From an uncultured Blautia sp. (GTDB lineage: Bacteria > Bacillota > Clostridia > Lachnospirales > Lachnospiraceae), in NCBI RefSeq assembly GCF_934424005.1, contig NZ_CAKRXI010000007.1, positions 21,104 through 85,103 of the forward strand: a stretch of 64,000 bases of DNA. Reading direction: 5' to 3'. Below the pieces are notes generated by a model, which searched no databases, was not told the origin of the DNA, and saw only the letters and a program-made list of their open reading frames with translations. Positions 62,605-64,000 of the stretch are shown here, one piece after another. Both the position numbers and the translations under genes were made by a program. Numbering within the stretch: position 1 is the first letter of the stretch; each line of letters opens with the position of its first letter.

Positions 62605-63927
62605 ATGGATTTATTTGAATATGCAAAATCAAAAACACTTGACCGCGAATCTCCACTAGCTTCCCGGCTTCGTCCGACTACACTGGAGGAAGTCGTCGGG
62701 CAGGAGCACATCGTTGGCAAAGATAAATTACTGTACCGTGCGATCAAAGCTGACAAGCTGACTTCTGTTATTTTCTATGGACCTCCCGGAACCGGAAAGA
62801 CTACTCTTGCCAAGGTGATCGCAAATACTACCAGCGCAAGTTTTACCCAGATCAACGCGACAGTCGCCGGTAAGAAAGACATGGAAGAAGTCGTAAAAGA
62901 AGCCCAGGACCGTCTTGGCATGTATGGCAAAAAAACGATCCTTTTCATTGATGAGATTCACCGTTTCAACAAAGGCCAGCAGGATTACCTGCTTCCATTT
63001 GTGGAGGACGGTACGATCATTCTGATTGGTGCAACTACTGAAAATCCTTATTTCGAAGTAAATGGAGCTCTCCTTTCCCGCTCCATCATTTTTGAACTGA
63101 AACCACTTAGCAATGAAAATATCCGCACGCTGATCCTCAGAGCAGTAAATGACTGCGATAAAGGCATGGGAAATTATGGTGCCATAATCAATGACGATGC
63201 CCTGGGATTTCTGGCTGATATGGCAGGCGGTGATGCCCGCAGTGCCCTGAATGCAGTAGAACTTGGTATCCTTACTACCCCCAAAAGCGAAGACGGTTCT
63301 ATCCATCTGACACTGGATGTTGCATCTGAATGCATTCAGAAACGAGTTATCAAATATGACAAAAAAGGCGACAATCACTACGATATCATATCCGCCTTTA
63401 TCAAAAGTATGCGTGGCTCCGATCCTGATGCAGCAGTCTACTATCTTGCCAAGATGCTCTATGCCGGGGAAGATGTCAAATTCATCGCCCGGCGTATCAT
63501 GATCCTCGCCTCAGAGGATATCGGAAATGCAGATCCACAGGCATTGCAGGTCGCCGTTGCTGCCGCACAGGCTGTTGAACGTGTCGGCATGCCGGAATCA
63601 CAGATCATCCTTTCTCAGGCAGTCACTTATATGGCATGTGCTCCAAAGAGCAATGCCGCTGTCAATGCCATTTTTGCTGCCATGGATTCTGTAAAACACA
63701 CACAGACAACTGTTCCGGTTCACCTGCAGGATGCTCACTACGGTGGTCATGAAAAACTCGGCAAGGGAATCGGCTACAAATATGCCCACGATTATCCAGA
63801 TCATTATGTTGAACAGCAATATCTTCCTTCAGAGATTGAAGGTTCTCATTTCTATGAACCAGGTGATCTCGGCTACGAAAAAACGATAAAAGAATATTTA
63901 CAAAAGATAAAAGGGAGAACTGAGTGA
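62605..63927 (+). CDS. rarA: replication-associated recombination protein RarA (MgsA)
   Basis: 440 residues. An AAA+ clamp-loader-like ATPase with PLASRLRPTTLEEVVGQEHI, Walker A FYGPPGTGKTTLAKV, Walker B LFIDEIHRFNKGQQDYLLPF, sensor 1 LIGATTENPYFEVNGALLSR and the C-terminal MgsA domain (RGSDPDAAVYYLAKMLYAGE, RRIMILASEDIGNADP). It acts at stalled replication forks and in Okazaki fragment-linked recombination. The ATG after GGAG is chosen over an upstream TTG. Confidence 0.94.
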   Translation: MDLFEYAKSKTLDRESPLASRLRPTTLEEVVGQEHIVGKDKLLYRAIKADKLTSVIFYGPPGTGKTTLAKVIANTTSASFTQINATVAGKKDMEEVVKEAQDRLGMYGKKTILFIDEIHRFNKGQQDYLLPFVEDGTIILIGATTENPYFEVNGALLSRSIIFELKPLSNENIRTLILRAVNDCDKGMGNYGAIINDDALGFLADMAGGDARSALNAVELGILTTPKSEDGSIHLTLDVASECIQKRVIKYDKKGDNHYDIISAFIKSMRGSDPDAAVYYLAKMLYAGEDVKFIARRIMILASEDIGNADPQALQVAVAAAQAVERVGMPESQIILSQAVTYMACAPKSNAAVNAIFAAMDSVKHTQTTVPVHLQDAHYGGHEKLGKGIGYKYAHDYPDHYVEQQYLPSEIEGSHFYEPGDLGYEKTIKEYLQKIKGRTE

Positions 63928-63930
63928 CAT

Positions 63931-64000
63931 GCTCCCACCACTTAAATCCCTGATTTTGAAGTGGGGGCTTCTTGCTCAATGGCTCTACTGAGCCAAGTAT
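63931..64000. other. palindromic tract, possible IS200/IS605-type element end
   Basis: Just after rarA, CCCACCACTT (63937 on) can pair with AAGTGGGGG (63960 on), and GGCTC-TACT-GAGCC (63981-63994) forms a second hairpin. The subterminal GTGGGGG-type palindromes recall the ends of IS200/IS605 elements, but the window stops before any gene. The first hairpin could also be the rarA terminator, though there is no T tract. Confidence 0.3.

Overview
The window reads as chromosomal DNA of a low-to-mid GC gut Firmicute, most likely a Lachnospiraceae member (Blautia/Ruminococcus-like; the genus is inferred). Pointers are the strong AGGAGG ribosome sites, sigma-A promoters with 17-bp spacers, a glycyl radical enzyme, meso-diaminopimelate dehydrogenase, XdhC-type and DUF1002/DUF1836/DUF5685 proteins, and a YerC-type TrpR-like regulator. 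No rRNA, tRNA, prophage or CRISPR array was seen. Most genes are on the minus strand.

1-4035: the start of a glycyl radical enzyme gene leaves the window on the left, facing a PHP-domain hydrolase. Then come gene-poor, repeat-rich stretches with two related inverted-repeat elements (1455-1642 and 1920-2080) and a third hairpin element (3860-4001). A cobalamin riboswitch (3505-3675, minus) is followed by a terminator, a possible 30-residue ORF and a second terminator. Beyond these lie an AT-rich orphan gene for a phage-type BECR-fold nuclease domain and a cysteine-rich small-domain gene of a kind often linked to B12 metabolism.

4036-15930: nudC and two tandem diguanylate cyclases with LacI/PurR-type ligand-binding sensor domains on the plus strand. 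Convergent to them is a six-gene ABC transporter operon: two permeases, a family-5 binding protein, two ATPases and a second, unrelated type-1 binding protein. It is controlled by a second cobalamin riboswitch with a terminator, which suggests uptake of cobalt, nickel or a corrinoid precursor.

15935-23180: a polar amino-acid ABC transporter, two secreted NlpC/P60-type wall proteins (one with a coiled coil, one with choline-binding-type repeats) and ddh for direct lysine/meso-DAP synthesis.

23182-36110: a three-gene set (zinc-ribbon membrane protein, DUF5685, J-domain protein), rlmI, a secreted DUF1002 protein and a domain-permuted XdhC. Next is a metabolic cluster (class III aminotransferase, cytidylate-kinase-like protein, APC permease, iron alcohol dehydrogenase) next to an XRE-cupin regulator, then a HAD hydrolase.

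36108-50123: a Zn/Cd export locus (free HMA chaperone, P1B-type ATPase, CadC/SmtB-like repressor, matching operator) and an RlmD-type methyltransferase. A phospholipid operon follows (PAP2, flippase-like membrane protein, PssA, Psd, giving phosphatidylethanolamine). Then come pcrA, DUF1836, a triple-SH3b secreted protein and an unusual secreted fusion of an amidase with a beta-lactamase-fold serine hydrolase.

50124-64000: an alpha-mannoside locus (two GH38 enzymes, sugar ABC transporter, AraC regulator, GH125), a TrpR-like regulator and rarA. Palindromes at the right edge may be the start of an IS200/IS605-type element.
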